Below are positions 1 to 7,768 of a stretch of DNA of 43,999 nucleotides, piece after piece; the stretch's first letter is position 1, and each line of letters starts with the position of its first letter. A model generated the notes under the pieces. That model was not told where the DNA came from and made no database searches. It worked only from the letters and a program-made list of their open reading frames with translations. The translations under genes and the position numbers were made by a program. Source of the stretch: a virus. The stretch is from IMG/VR virus record IMGVR_UViG_3300027782_002738, positions 1-43,999 of that record, one strand, 5' to 3'.

Positions 1-3000
1 CCCGTCGACTCTAACAACACGATTTTTCAGTCCTTTAGTCACGTTCAGTAAGTGTTCGTAGTTCTCGTCAGCTCCGGTTTCACCGTTACTTAGGAAGACT
101 ATATCCAGCGGCTTTGACTGTCCTATCTTTGTTGCTTTAGCAATGTATGGATAATCATACAATTCTTTTTCAACATAATCGTTAGCTTCTTTGGGTACAA
201 CAATACGTGTGCCTCCCATATTTGTAATCAATATGTTCTTAGATTCTTTAGACCACATACTGATGGGTTCATCATTGATATCTGGTGCGATCAAATTATC
301 ACTTGTAGTAAAAACAGCATAAGGGAAGTTATAAGTATGCTTTTTGAAATTCAAATGTGTGTCTGCATCAGTCACAAAACTAGGGGCAGGTAAACGTTTT
401 ACTTTCTGATGCTGGTTGAAATTGATTTTTTCAATACTTTCTAACTTATCTAAATCTTCTACAAGAATACGTAGCTTGTTTACATTAATAAAGAATGTAT
501 CTCCAAACTTCTGTTTATCACTAGGGAATACATGTAATTGCTCTAATGAGAACGGGTCGCATATATAAGTGAAGTCAAAGTTAGTATAATCACAAATAGA
601 ACTACATACCCAGATATAATGGTCTTTTTTAATGCCCAACTCATAAAGCATGTTCTTCATTGTGGTCAAGTAGTCATTTTCATATTTTATTGTATAAACG
701 TTTTCACGTTTAGTTTTACTTTCAATTAATGATACAATATCATTAACTCCGTCATTACCATAATCAATTAAGTATACATCATATAAGCAATTGCTAGCGA
801 TAGCACGTTTTGTTTTTACAAAGTTCAAGTTACTTAAGTGTTCAATAATTTTAACATACTTTGTATCTTTGTCAAAGGTTTCTTTATTAACCATAAACGT
901 GCTACCCCAATGACTCCATTGAGTTCCAAACACATGAACCATTGTCATCTGCCATGGATTAGGATAATAATTAAAATCAAAATTAGTATAATCTAATTCA
1001 CTATTCAATATCCAACACAGTTCAGTTGTAGATTTATTAATACAGCGATTGATAGTATCAACCCAACTGTTTAGATAACGTGTTTTTTGTAATGTAGGGA
1101 ACTGTAGTTTAAGTTGTTCGTATCTATTAGCTGATTCTTTATTACCTTTATCTACAAAGAACATATCAGGTTTTTTAAATAAATTAGCTAATGTATAAGC
1201 ATCAAGTTTCTCATCTTTAACCCAGTTAATTTCTCTATGACCTTTTGCCCACATATTAGCATTAACAAAATACGTTTGTGTAGTTTCACTTTCGCTTGAA
1301 CCAAATGCATGTATATATTGCGCCTGTTGAATATCCGGTCTCCAATTGAAATCAAATTTACCATAGTCAATTTTGTTGTTTAGTGCCCAGAATATTTCAT
1401 CTTTATGTTGATTTACTAATGCTTCTAGTGTTGTTTCAATATAGTATTTAGGATAGTCAACAAATATATCTTTTTTAACTTGTTCTAAGTTAACAACTTC
1501 AGTTGCACCTTCTACTATATAACGTGGACCATTATTAGGATCTGCGATAGTACCAAATTGATAGATATAAGCCGGGCTGGTAGCGTCGGGGTGCCAACTA
1601 AAATCAAAATCAGTCTCATCAAATCCTGCAGGTATAATCCAGTTAGTTTTATTAGGCAAATGTTTTGCTTTAATGATATCTATATACTTGATAGGGGTCG
1701 TTTCGTTACATAATGGTGCTGTGAAAACAGGCCCATTTGTTTTTTGCCATTGTGTTCCAAATTGATATACATAGGGTTTGTCTTCAATATCAGGATGCCA
1801 ACTAAAATCAAACTCACTAGTATCTAACCCTTCAGGTATAAACCAATGAGTCATATCTTGTTTGACTTTTGCTATAGGATAGTCTAAGTATTTTGTTTCT
1901 GTAGCACCTTCTACAGTAAATTTAGGTCCACCTGTTTTACTCCATGTGCTAGGGAATTGATAGACGTACGGTGGCTCGGTATCATCAGGATGCCAGCTAA
2001 AATCAAATGATGATTGTTCTACATTTCTTGGAATAAGCCAATTAGTAAATCTCCATGCCACTACTTGTGCTTTAACAGAGTCAATGTATTTTAATTCAGT
2101 TGCACCGGGTACTATATAGCGAGGACCACCTGTCTTTTGATGTACGGTACCAAATTGATATATGTATGGTGGATCATGTGGATTAGGTTCCCAACTAAAA
2201 TCAAAACTATTCTGTATGACATAAGGAGGTATTTTCCAATTATCCATGCATAGTTTACGTGTAGCACGTTCTTCCATGTATTTGTACTCAGTTGCTCCTG
2301 CAACAACATATTGAATAGATATTTTATCTTCAGGTTTATTCCATTGATTTCCCCAAGCATATATGTATGGGGGATCCCACGGGTCGGGGTGCCAAGAATA
2401 ATCTATTCCATCAGAATTTTCTAAATGTTCAAATCTAGTACTGTTGGGTAAAAACTTTGCCCTCATTGATATATCTTCAATGAATTTATATTCTGTTGCC
2501 CCCGGAACATGATATTCAACTGTTGGCATAATTTCGGCTATATATTGAGTATTACCAAATACATAAATAAATGCAGGTTCACGTGGATCAGGTCTCCAAC
2601 TAAAATCAAAACTGGTTTTATCTATTTCGTAGTTTATTTTCCATTTATCCCATTCAGGTAATAACTCAACAGTATCACCCATATACTTACGTTCAGTGGC
2701 ATCTTTACAATGATATTCTAGTGTGGGTTTTAATTCTGCTGGTATAAATTTATTTCCCCATGTATAGATATAAGGAGGACTAGATGGATCTGGGTGCCAA
2801 CTAAAATCAAATTTATTTTCATCTACTAGGTCTAATAATACCCAATTATTATTTTTTAAGTTTTTTCTATATATAGGTTCAACATCAGCACGATATATAA
2901 TTATCTCACTATCTTGTTTTGAACATAACCAAGTGCCACTATCTTTTTGATATGGACTAGGCCATACATTGTTATGTTCACCTGTCCAAACTTCTTCATC

Positions 3001-3174
3001 GGGTAAGAAATCAAAATCCCAATCCCAATCAAAATTAGAATAATTGCAGTATTCATTAATTATCCAAAAATGTTCGGTGGTACATTGCTGTCTAGCATCA
3101 GCTAAATCAATTGCGTGTTTTTCTCTGGGGTGAGCGTTGGGTTTACTACCGTAATAAAATACATCTCTAAGCAT
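1..3174 (-). CDS. Partial large repeat protein (FDFSWHPDP repeats) with start of a GT-A-like domain; 3' end off the left edge
   Basis: The frame is open from an ATG at 3174 through base 1, giving 1,058 codons with no stop, so the C-terminus lies outside the window. The start is fixed by an upstream in-frame gap of 8 bases after the carbamoyltransferase stop. The protein is built from eleven copies of a repeat centred on F-D-F-S-W-x-P-D-P, at about residues 55, 121, 191, 260, 323, 390, 455, 524, 606, 732 and 865. Typical copies continue PPYIYQFG...KTGGP...GATE.KYID. The last residues visible (LDIVFLSNGE...RVVRVDG) resemble the N-terminus of the GT-A-like protein at 17938-18891, so a sugar-transfer-type domain probably follows. 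There is no signal peptide or membrane segment in the visible part. Function is unknown; similar repeat motifs occur, as far as I recall, in uncultured marine phages. The repeats are aromatic and acidic, which would suit carbohydrate or protein binding, but that is inference. Confidence 0.85.
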   Translation of the reverse strand, partial: MLRDVFYYGSKPNAHPREKHAIDLADARQQCTTEHFWIINEYCNYSNFDWDWDFDFLPDEEVWTGEHNNVWPSPYQKDSGTWLCSKQDSEIIIYRADVEPIYRKNLKNNNWVLLDLVDENKFDFSWHPDPSSPPYIYTWGNKFIPAELKPTLEYHCKDATERKYMGDTVELLPEWDKWKINYEIDKTSFDFSWRPDPREPAFIYVFGNTQYIAEIMPTVEYHVPGATEYKFIEDISMRAKFLPNSTRFEHLENSDGIDYSWHPDPWDPPYIYAWGNQWNKPEDKISIQYVVAGATEYKYMEERATRKLCMDNWKIPPYVIQNSFDFSWEPNPHDPPYIYQFGTVHQKTGGPRYIVPGATELKYIDSVKAQVVAWRFTNWLIPRNVEQSSFDFSWHPDDTEPPYVYQFPSTWSKTGGPKFTVEGATETKYLDYPIAKVKQDMTHWFIPEGLDTSEFDFSWHPDIEDKPYVYQFGTQWQKTNGPVFTAPLCNETTPIKYIDIIKAKHLPNKTNWIIPAGFDETDFDFSWHPDATSPAYIYQFGTIADPNNGPRYIVEGATEVVNLEQVKKDIFVDYPKYYIETTLEALVNQHKDEIFWALNNKIDYGKFDFNWRPDIQQAQYIHAFGSSESETTQTYFVNANMWAKGHREINWVKDEKLDAYTLANLFKKPDMFFVDKGNKESANRYEQLKLQFPTLQKTRYLNSWVDTINRCINKSTTELCWILNSELDYTNFDFNYYPNPWQMTMVHVFGTQWSHWGSTFMVNKETFDKDTKYVKIIEHLSNLNFVKTKRAIASNCLYDVYLIDYGNDGVNDIVSLIESKTKRENVYTIKYENDYLTTMKNMLYELGIKKDHYIWVCSSICDYTNFDFTYICDPFSLEQLHVFPSDKQKFGDTFFINVNKLRILVEDLDKLESIEKINFNQHQKVKRLPAPSFVTDADTHLNFKKHTYNFPYAVFTTSDNLIAPDINDEPISMWSKESKNILITNMGGTRIVVPKEANDYVEKELYDYPYIAKATKIGQSKPLDIVFLSNGETGADENYEHLLNVTKGLKNRVVRVDG
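490..3030 (-). repeat. Eleven protein-level tandem repeats, period about 65-70 residues
   Basis: The repeat core F-D-F-S-W-x-P-D appears on the plus strand as variants of aaaatcaaa. The spacing is 195-210 bases for the eight upstream copies, lengthening to about 250, 380 and 400 bases for the last three. Two subtypes are visible: subtype I ends in PPYIYQFGT...GGP.Y.V.GATE.KYID, and subtype II in HVFG or HVFPS...TFFINV. Copy 5' of all (SNFDWDWDFDF) and copy 4 (IDYSWHPDP) are divergent. Confidence 0.85.
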
Positions 3175-3182
3175 TCATATAC

Positions 3183-4670
3183 TTATGAAATTACAGGAAC
3201 ATTGTAAAGTTTTTCAAATCTATCAGCATCCTTTCTATCATTAACCATTGGTTCACCTCGTATGTTTAATGATGTGTTTAACAACATTGGGCAACCTGTC
3301 AATATATACCATTTCTCTAATAGTTCTCTAATACCCGATCCGTCTTTTGGTACAGTTTGCACACGACTGGTATTATCATAGTGAACAATAGCCGGAAATA
3401 ATTCAGGTAATCTACATCTACTGATAACTTGCATATATCTACTATTACTAAAACCTTTAGGCATATCAAAATAAGTATCAGCATATTCCTCTAATATAAC
3501 AGGGGCAAATGGTCTAAACTTTTGTCTACGTTTAATTTCATTTACTTTATCTTTTATTTCACTTCCTCTTGGGTCTGCAAGTAAACTTCTATGTCCAAGG
3601 GCTCTAGGACCGAACTCAGCACGACCGCTAGCCACACCAACAATGCCAGTGGTATTAAGATGATCCAATAACTTATTAACAGGGTACAGACCAGGGATAT
3701 TATGACCAAGATAAGCATCAGTCCAATTAAGCTGTTTACCGTAACCCAAAGCAGCGGCTCCAAGACTAGAACCAGCATCGCCAGGATTAGGAATAATCCA
3801 AATGTTGTCATAATATTCTCCTAACAATCTATTTGCTAAACAATTTAATGCCACGCCACCGCCATACACTAAGTTCTTACTAGTCCCTAGCATTCGTGCT
3901 TTACTAATTACTGACATTATCATTTGTTCAACTATTAATTGTGCGCTATGGGCAATATCCATATCATCTGCACCTTTGATAAAATCATCAGGTACACCTA
4001 TATGTAGATTTTCTTTAAATGCCACATCACTAAATGATTCTATTAGAGTATTAGACATTTCTCGTAAAGGTCTAGTATTACCATATGCTGCCATACCCAT
4101 CAGTATATATTCTTCATCTAATGGTTTTAGGCCAGCCCGTTTAGTCATTGCTGAGTAAAACAACCCAATACTATCTGGATAATGTCGTCCCCATAGTTTT
4201 TTATATTTTGCTATCCCATTCTCATACCATGCATTATAAATGCTTATAGTGTCAAACTCACCTATAGCATCAATTACGACTACGGTAGCATCATTGTAGG
4301 GACTTGTTTGAAAGCCTGCAGCCGCATGACTTAAATGATGATTATGAGTATGAACTTTACCACTGTCAGTTATTTTATTCAATAACTCTTTACCTATAAG
4401 TTGTTTAGCTGAAATGTGTGCGAATGAGGGTTTTTCTCCGCTATATAGTTGTCGTAAATATTTTATTAACGGACGCTCATAGTAATGAACTTCAATATCA
4501 CGTGAGGTGGCATATGCTAACGCATCTGTTACTATATCTATACTTAAATGTTTATCGTGTTTATGTTTAGTATAGCGTTCACTATGTCCAGCAAACAATA
4601 TATTGCCGGTACTATCTATCAGACTTATAGCAGAGTCATGAAAGCCCGCAGATATCCCTAAATAATTCAT
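3183..4670 (-). CDS. Carbamoyltransferase, NodU/CmcH/TobZ family
   Basis: The protein has 495 residues and matches the O-carbamoyltransferase family, which transfers a carbamoyl group from carbamoyl phosphate, via carbamoyl-adenylate, to a hydroxyl of a sugar or natural product. The N-terminal Kae1-like ASKHA domain opens with NYLGISAGFHDSA (His11). It carries the H111-H-L-S-H115 metal site, D134-A-I-G, GMAAYG (192-197) and YGGGVALNC (269-277). The YrdC-like carbamoyl half contains GVASGRAEFGPRALGHRSLL (345-364), K384-F-R-P-F-A-P390 and NTSLNIRGEP (465-474). Length is slightly shorter than the usual 550-600 residues, mostly at the C-terminus. Start is the ATG 1 base after the stop of the 32-aa gene, so the two are probably translationally coupled. 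In this context a carbamoylated sugar is the most likely product. Related genes occur in cyanophages. The family call is firm; the acceptor is unknown. Confidence 0.93.
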   Translation of the reverse strand: MNYLGISAGFHDSAISLIDSTGNILFAGHSERYTKHKHDKHLSIDIVTDALAYATSRDIEVHYYERPLIKYLRQLYSGEKPSFAHISAKQLIGKELLNKITDSGKVHTHNHHLSHAAAGFQTSPYNDATVVVIDAIGEFDTISIYNAWYENGIAKYKKLWGRHYPDSIGLFYSAMTKRAGLKPLDEEYILMGMAAYGNTRPLREMSNTLIESFSDVAFKENLHIGVPDDFIKGADDMDIAHSAQLIVEQMIMSVISKARMLGTSKNLVYGGGVALNCLANRLLGEYYDNIWIIPNPGDAGSSLGAAALGYGKQLNWTDAYLGHNIPGLYPVNKLLDHLNTTGIVGVASGRAEFGPRALGHRSLLADPRGSEIKDKVNEIKRRQKFRPFAPVILEEYADTYFDMPKGFSNSRYMQVISRCRLPELFPAIVHYDNTSRVQTVPKDGSGIRELLEKWYILTGCPMLLNTSLNIRGEPMVNDRKDADRFEKLYNVPVIS

Positions 4671-4671
4671 A

Positions 4672-4770
4672 TCAATATATAAAAGGATCTCGTTTTTTTA
4701 ATTCTTTTAAACGTTTGCGATATTTTATGTACTCACGTAATTTTCTAAACCAGCCAAATATATTCATCAT
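4672..4770 (-). CDS. 32-aa basic peptide upstream of the carbamoyltransferase
   Basis: A short frame runs from ATG 4770 to a TGA at 4672-4674, encoding 32 residues beginning MMNIFGWFRKLREY and ending KELKKRDPFIY. Composition is amphipathic: a hydrophobic, aromatic N-terminus (IFGWF) followed by a run of Lys/Arg-rich helix, with no cysteine. The stop sits 1 base before the carbamoyltransferase ATG. A GGAT weakly resembling a Shine-Dalgarno lies just upstream, and an ACTAAATA octamer ends 20 bases before the start. A second ATG follows immediately (4767). The pattern suggests a real small gene rather than a spacer; I recall short Lys-rich peptides ending in RDPFIY from other marine phages, which cannot be verified here. 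Possible roles are a membrane-associated peptide or a leader. Function is unknown. Confidence 0.6.
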   Translation of the reverse strand: MMNIFGWFRKLREYIKYRKRLKELKKRDPFIY

Positions 4771-4780
4771 TTTAATCCAT

Positions 4781-4788
4781 CATAAATA
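4781..4788 (+). promoter_or_regulatory. Candidate T4-like late promoter CATAAATA
   Basis: The octamer CATAAATA matches the T4 late consensus TATAAATA at seven of eight positions and lies 37 bases upstream of the GTG start at 4826. It faces a minus-strand candidate 2 bases away, so the two cassettes may fire divergently. The call rests on resemblance and position only; AT-rich DNA yields chance matches. Confidence 0.4.
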
Positions 4789-4790
4789 TC

Positions 4791-4798
4791 TATTTAGT
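4791..4798 (-). promoter_or_regulatory. Candidate late-promoter-like octamer ACTAAATA
   Basis: On the minus strand ACTAAATA ends 20 bases before the ATG of the 32-aa gene. It shares CTAAATA with the octamer in front of the minus-strand operon at 21055, and differs from the T4 late consensus mainly at the second and third positions. Confidence 0.35.
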
Positions 4799-4813
4799 AA
4801 ATCAAAATATCAC

Positions 4814-4817
4814 AGGA
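4814..4817 (+). promoter_or_regulatory. Shine-Dalgarno AGGA that sets a GTG start at 4826
   Basis: AGGA is followed after 8 bases by GTG. No comparable site precedes the in-frame TTG at 4715, and the 37 codons it would add overlap the candidate divergent promoters and the opposite-strand 32-aa gene. Confidence 0.6.
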
Positions 4818-4825
4818 ACTTAATA

Positions 4826-5884
4826 GTGGATAACGTAAATTATGAATTTACCCCGGGCAAACCAATACGCACATACGGGGCAAACGGAACATGGAGAGAT
4901 TGGAGCACTGATGAACTAGTAGGTGCTAAATTAAATTATCTTGAGGGTTGGAAATGCGGTGCCGGAGTTGATAGCTTATTCATTGATATGGATGGGGGTG
5001 TATGGACTGCTAGCTGTCGTGTAGGTGGTAAATTGGGTAGCGTTTGGGATGATTTTATTGTCCCTGAAGATTGGATTGATTGTACTAAAAACGTATGCAG
5101 TTGTGGTGCTGACTTATTCATACCCAAAACTAGCATCATAGAATTTAAACCGATACTAAGAAAAGGTCAGGGATTACCTGCTCAACCTGAATTACGTAAT
5201 GATAACTTAACAGAATATGTTGGTATGGAACGTACTCATGCTAGCACACAAAAACAAATATATTGGGAAATAGGTCGTAGATGTAACTATGACTGTAGCT
5301 ATTGCTGGCCATGGATTCATAATAACACAGATCCTCATAAGTCATTAGAAGAACTAATGAAAGCCACACACTTGATTGAGAAAAAATTCACTAAAGGCGA
5401 TAGCGTTAACTTCATTATCAGTGGAGGAGAACCCACTGTTAACAAAGATTTCCTAGATTGGTTACGTTACTTAAATGCATGTGGGCATCATGTTAGTTTA
5501 CATAGCAACGGAAGTCGTTTACCTGACTATTACAAAGAAGTTATACATTACGGTGACTTGAATTTAAGTGTTCATTATGAGTTCTATGACAGAAAAAAGT
5601 TTGTTAAAGTAGTTGAAGCTATTGCCAAAGAGAAAGCAGAACATGGAGATTGCGGCCATTTAGAAGTTAAATTTATGATGGCTCCTCACAACCGTGATGA
5701 AACATTAAGTTTAGAAACTGAGTTAAAGTCATTGCCGCACTTTAGTGATTATTGTACATGGGCTATTGTTCCTATTCGCGGAGATTTGAATAACAAAACT
5801 AGTATGCCAAATACGGGATCAGGTAGTGAAGTAATGGAAGGCTATACTAAAGAAGATTATATATTATTTGGGGATAGAAAATGA
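4826..5884 (+). CDS. Radical SAM enzyme with N-terminal (permuted) SPASM-like auxiliary-cluster domain
   Basis: The predicted protein is 352 residues from the GTG start chosen on Shine-Dalgarno grounds. The radical SAM core holds the cluster motif C153-x3-C157-x2-C160, followed by SGGEPT (199-204) and LHSNGS (225-230), which are typical SAM-binding and strand motifs. Unusually, the auxiliary cysteine-rich domain precedes the core: C44, C64, C86, C91 and C93, with WKCGAG, CRVGGKLG and CSCG. The same five-cysteine domain with identical spacing sits at the C-terminus of the enzyme at 16994-17938, so the two are circular permutations. It presumably binds a second iron-sulfur cluster used in substrate positioning or electron transfer. 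Its stop overlaps the next start by four bases (ATGA). The reaction is not predictable; in this family peptide and sugar substrates are both known. Confidence 0.88.
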   Translation: MDNVNYEFTPGKPIRTYGANGTWRDWSTDELVGAKLNYLEGWKCGAGVDSLFIDMDGGVWTASCRVGGKLGSVWDDFIVPEDWIDCTKNVCSCGADLFIPKTSIIEFKPILRKGQGLPAQPELRNDNLTEYVGMERTHASTQKQIYWEIGRRCNYDCSYCWPWIHNNTDPHKSLEELMKATHLIEKKFTKGDSVNFIISGGEPTVNKDFLDWLRYLNACGHHVSLHSNGSRLPDYYKEVIHYGDLNLSVHYEFYDRKKFVKVVEAIAKEKAEHGDCGHLEVKFMMAPHNRDETLSLETELKSLPHFSDYCTWAIVPIRGDLNNKTSMPNTGSGSEVMEGYTKEDYILFGDRK

Positions 5885-6546
5885 AAAAAACTCAAATATT
5901 TGATGGGTTCTTAACAAATGATGAGATATTTGAATTAGAAACTAATTTTAGAAAGTATGTGGACATGGACTTGTGGCCTGCACCATATGACGGCAATAAA
6001 TGTCAAGCATTATATGTGTATCCGGGTCCGACAAATAAAGATTTGGTGTGTGACTTTTTAACAACCAAAATTAACAATCTATTAAAAGAGGAACATTTTT
6101 GTGACAGTTGGCATATATTAAATTCATATCTACCATACGGTATACATACAGATGCATATGATGATAGTGACCCGAATGCATATTTGCACAGTAAGAAAGA
6201 AGGATTTGAGTTAGGTTACACCTTTCTTATCCCCTTATCAGATTATAATAGTAATACAGTAGTGTTTAATGAACGTGCTGAATATACTAAAAATTGGCAT
6301 AATTGGAGAGATAAAGAAAACATAACACCTTGTAATTTTATTGAAACAGATACATATAATAGATATTTGACACATGAAAGTCAAGCACAAATTAGTTATT
6401 TTTCTATAGATACAATTTATCCATGGAAAAAAGGAAATTTATTAGTGATGCCGCGTGAAGCATTTCATTGTAGCGATAATTTTTTAAAAAATAATATTTT
6501 TGAAAAAAGAGCATTAGTTGGATGGTCGTATATAAAAAATGATTAA
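5881..6546 (+). CDS. 2-oxoglutarate/Fe(II)-dependent oxygenase-like protein
   Basis: This 221-residue protein has the facial-triad pattern of the 2OG-Fe(II) superfamily. H89-T-D91 lies in PYGIHTDAY, the distal His196 in REAFHCSDNF, and the 2OG-anchoring Arg210 in KRALVGWSY. The strand YTFLIPLSDYNSNTVVFN before the second half fits the double-stranded beta-helix core. Length is close to phage and bacterial prolyl-hydroxylase-like members. Such enzymes hydroxylate proteins, sugars or small molecules. It overlaps radical SAM genes on both sides (4 and 8 bases), so it is co-translated with them and probably acts on the same substrate. A hydroxyl it created could be a site for the carbamoyl or sulfo groups, but that is inference. 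Confidence 0.82.
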   Translation: MKKTQIFDGFLTNDEIFELETNFRKYVDMDLWPAPYDGNKCQALYVYPGPTNKDLVCDFLTTKINNLLKEEHFCDSWHILNSYLPYGIHTDAYDDSDPNAYLHSKKEGFELGYTFLIPLSDYNSNTVVFNERAEYTKNWHNWRDKENITPCNFIETDTYNRYLTHESQAQISYFSIDTIYPWKKGNLLVMPREAFHCSDNFLKNNIFEKRALVGWSYIKND

Positions 6547-7768
6547 AAATGTTTTGTGTACTGCTCCAATAGCATCAGTACTAATTGATACACATAAGGG
6601 TGTTAGACCATGTTGTTACTTTCAAGGTAAATTTATGGGCAACATAAAAGAACAGTCGTTATCTGAAATCATTAAGAGTGAACGATGGACTGAATTAAAA
6701 CGTAAAATGTACGATAAAGAATGGCCAAGTGAGTGTTTAGATTGTAAAGCTATTGAAGATTCTAGTGGATTTAGTCTTCGCAAAGCATACACTAATGGTA
6801 CAATTGATGTTGAAGGTTGGGAAAATAACAATCTAACTTATATTGAATTTAATGGTAGTAATATTTGTAATCTGTCTTGCCTTCATTGCCATGCCGGGTT
6901 CAGTAGCAAGTGGGTTATTGACAGTAAAAAAGCAAGAGACTTAGCAGAATCATATTCAGATGATAAAAAAGAAAGAATATATAATTTCCGTTCAATCGTT
7001 GAATTTACCGACAATACTAGATATCAAACTACAAGAATGCATTTACCAAATCCTAAACTAGTAGTAGAAAATTTGAAACAGCTTGATTTGTCAAATATTC
7101 GTACTATTAGCTTTAAAGGTGGCGAACCTTGTTTAAATTCTGAAACAGTTGCAGTATTAAAATACATGGACGAGCAAGGGTTATTGAAAAATATAAACAT
7201 TTATATTGTCACTAATGGAACGTATATCACAGACGAAATAATTAACTTATTAAGCAAATGCAAACATGTAGAATTTTTGATATCTGTAGACGGAGTCGGG
7301 GAGTTATTTAATTATATTAGATACGGGGACGCTAAATTTGATGATATAGAACCAGTAATTGCTAAGGTTAATGTCCTTAACAATGTCAGTATACGTACTA
7401 GTGCTTCGGCCATGAATTATAACGCATTCAGTCTTGTTGAAATACGTGATTGGAGGAATGAATTAGCTAAGAAATATGATAAGATAGTTACTGAAACAGG
7501 GTTTCAAAACGTTGTACAACAACCAGCATATCTATCCATGAACACTTTATCTGATAGTACTCGCCAATATTTAATAGAATACTATACAACCCATAACATT
7601 AATAAAGAGTTTGATGTTGTTATTAATACATTAAATAGTATATATCTCGGAGATGAGATACATAGACAGTGGGTAGAATACACTGAGCTTATGGAAACTA
7701 TCAGGAAGAACAATATTTTAAATATTGTTCCAGAATTACAACATGAGATAAAAAGAAATGCTAGATAA
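6539..7768 (+). CDS. Twitch-domain radical SAM protein (copy 1)
   Basis: The 409-residue protein has an N-terminal twitch/SPASM-like cysteine motif, C7, C25-C26, C66 and C69, with the family phrase VRPCCYFQGKFMGNI and SLSEIIKSERW. The radical SAM core follows with C110-x3-C114-x2-C117 (ICNLSCLHC) and KGGEP (193-197). A C-terminal VVQQPAYLSMNTLSD matches the P..LS..LP motif of four minus-strand relatives. The architecture is that of the twitch domain-containing radical SAM family, often found in bacterial polysaccharide and surface-modification loci; substrates are largely uncharacterised. Its start overlaps the oxygenase by 8 bases and its end overlaps the next gene by 11. It is the most divergent of the five copies and the only one on the plus strand. 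Confidence 0.9.
   Translation: MIKNVLCTAPIASVLIDTHKGVRPCCYFQGKFMGNIKEQSLSEIIKSERWTELKRKMYDKEWPSECLDCKAIEDSSGFSLRKAYTNGTIDVEGWENNNLTYIEFNGSNICNLSCLHCHAGFSSKWVIDSKKARDLAESYSDDKKERIYNFRSIVEFTDNTRYQTTRMHLPNPKLVVENLKQLDLSNIRTISFKGGEPCLNSETVAVLKYMDEQGLLKNINIYIVTNGTYITDEIINLLSKCKHVEFLISVDGVGELFNYIRYGDAKFDDIEPVIAKVNVLNNVSIRTSASAMNYNAFSLVEIRDWRNELAKKYDKIVTETGFQNVVQQPAYLSMNTLSDSTRQYLIEYYTTHNINKEFDVVINTLNSIYLGDEIHRQWVEYTELMETIRKNNILNIVPELQHEIKRNAR

Noticed and set aside
1188-2360. Short minus-strand frames inside the left-edge region, as if the gene were decayed
   Set aside because: The main frame is open from 3174 to base 1 with the repeat intact throughout; the short frames are out of phase with it.
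490-3030. Regular roughly 200-base periodicity suggesting a CRISPR-like or DNA repeat array
   Set aside because: The repetition is at protein level, with codon differences between copies and far too long a period; no identical short repeats with spacers.
4672-4770. 32-aa peptide as a RiPP precursor for the radical SAM enzymes
   Set aside because: It has no cysteine, no leader/core division and is on the other operon; kept as a small gene of unknown role.
4715-4825. 37-codon N-terminal extension of the radical SAM gene from TTG 4715
   Set aside because: No ribosome site, and it would overlap the opposite-strand 32-aa gene and the promoter candidates; GTG 4826 has AGGA at a good distance.
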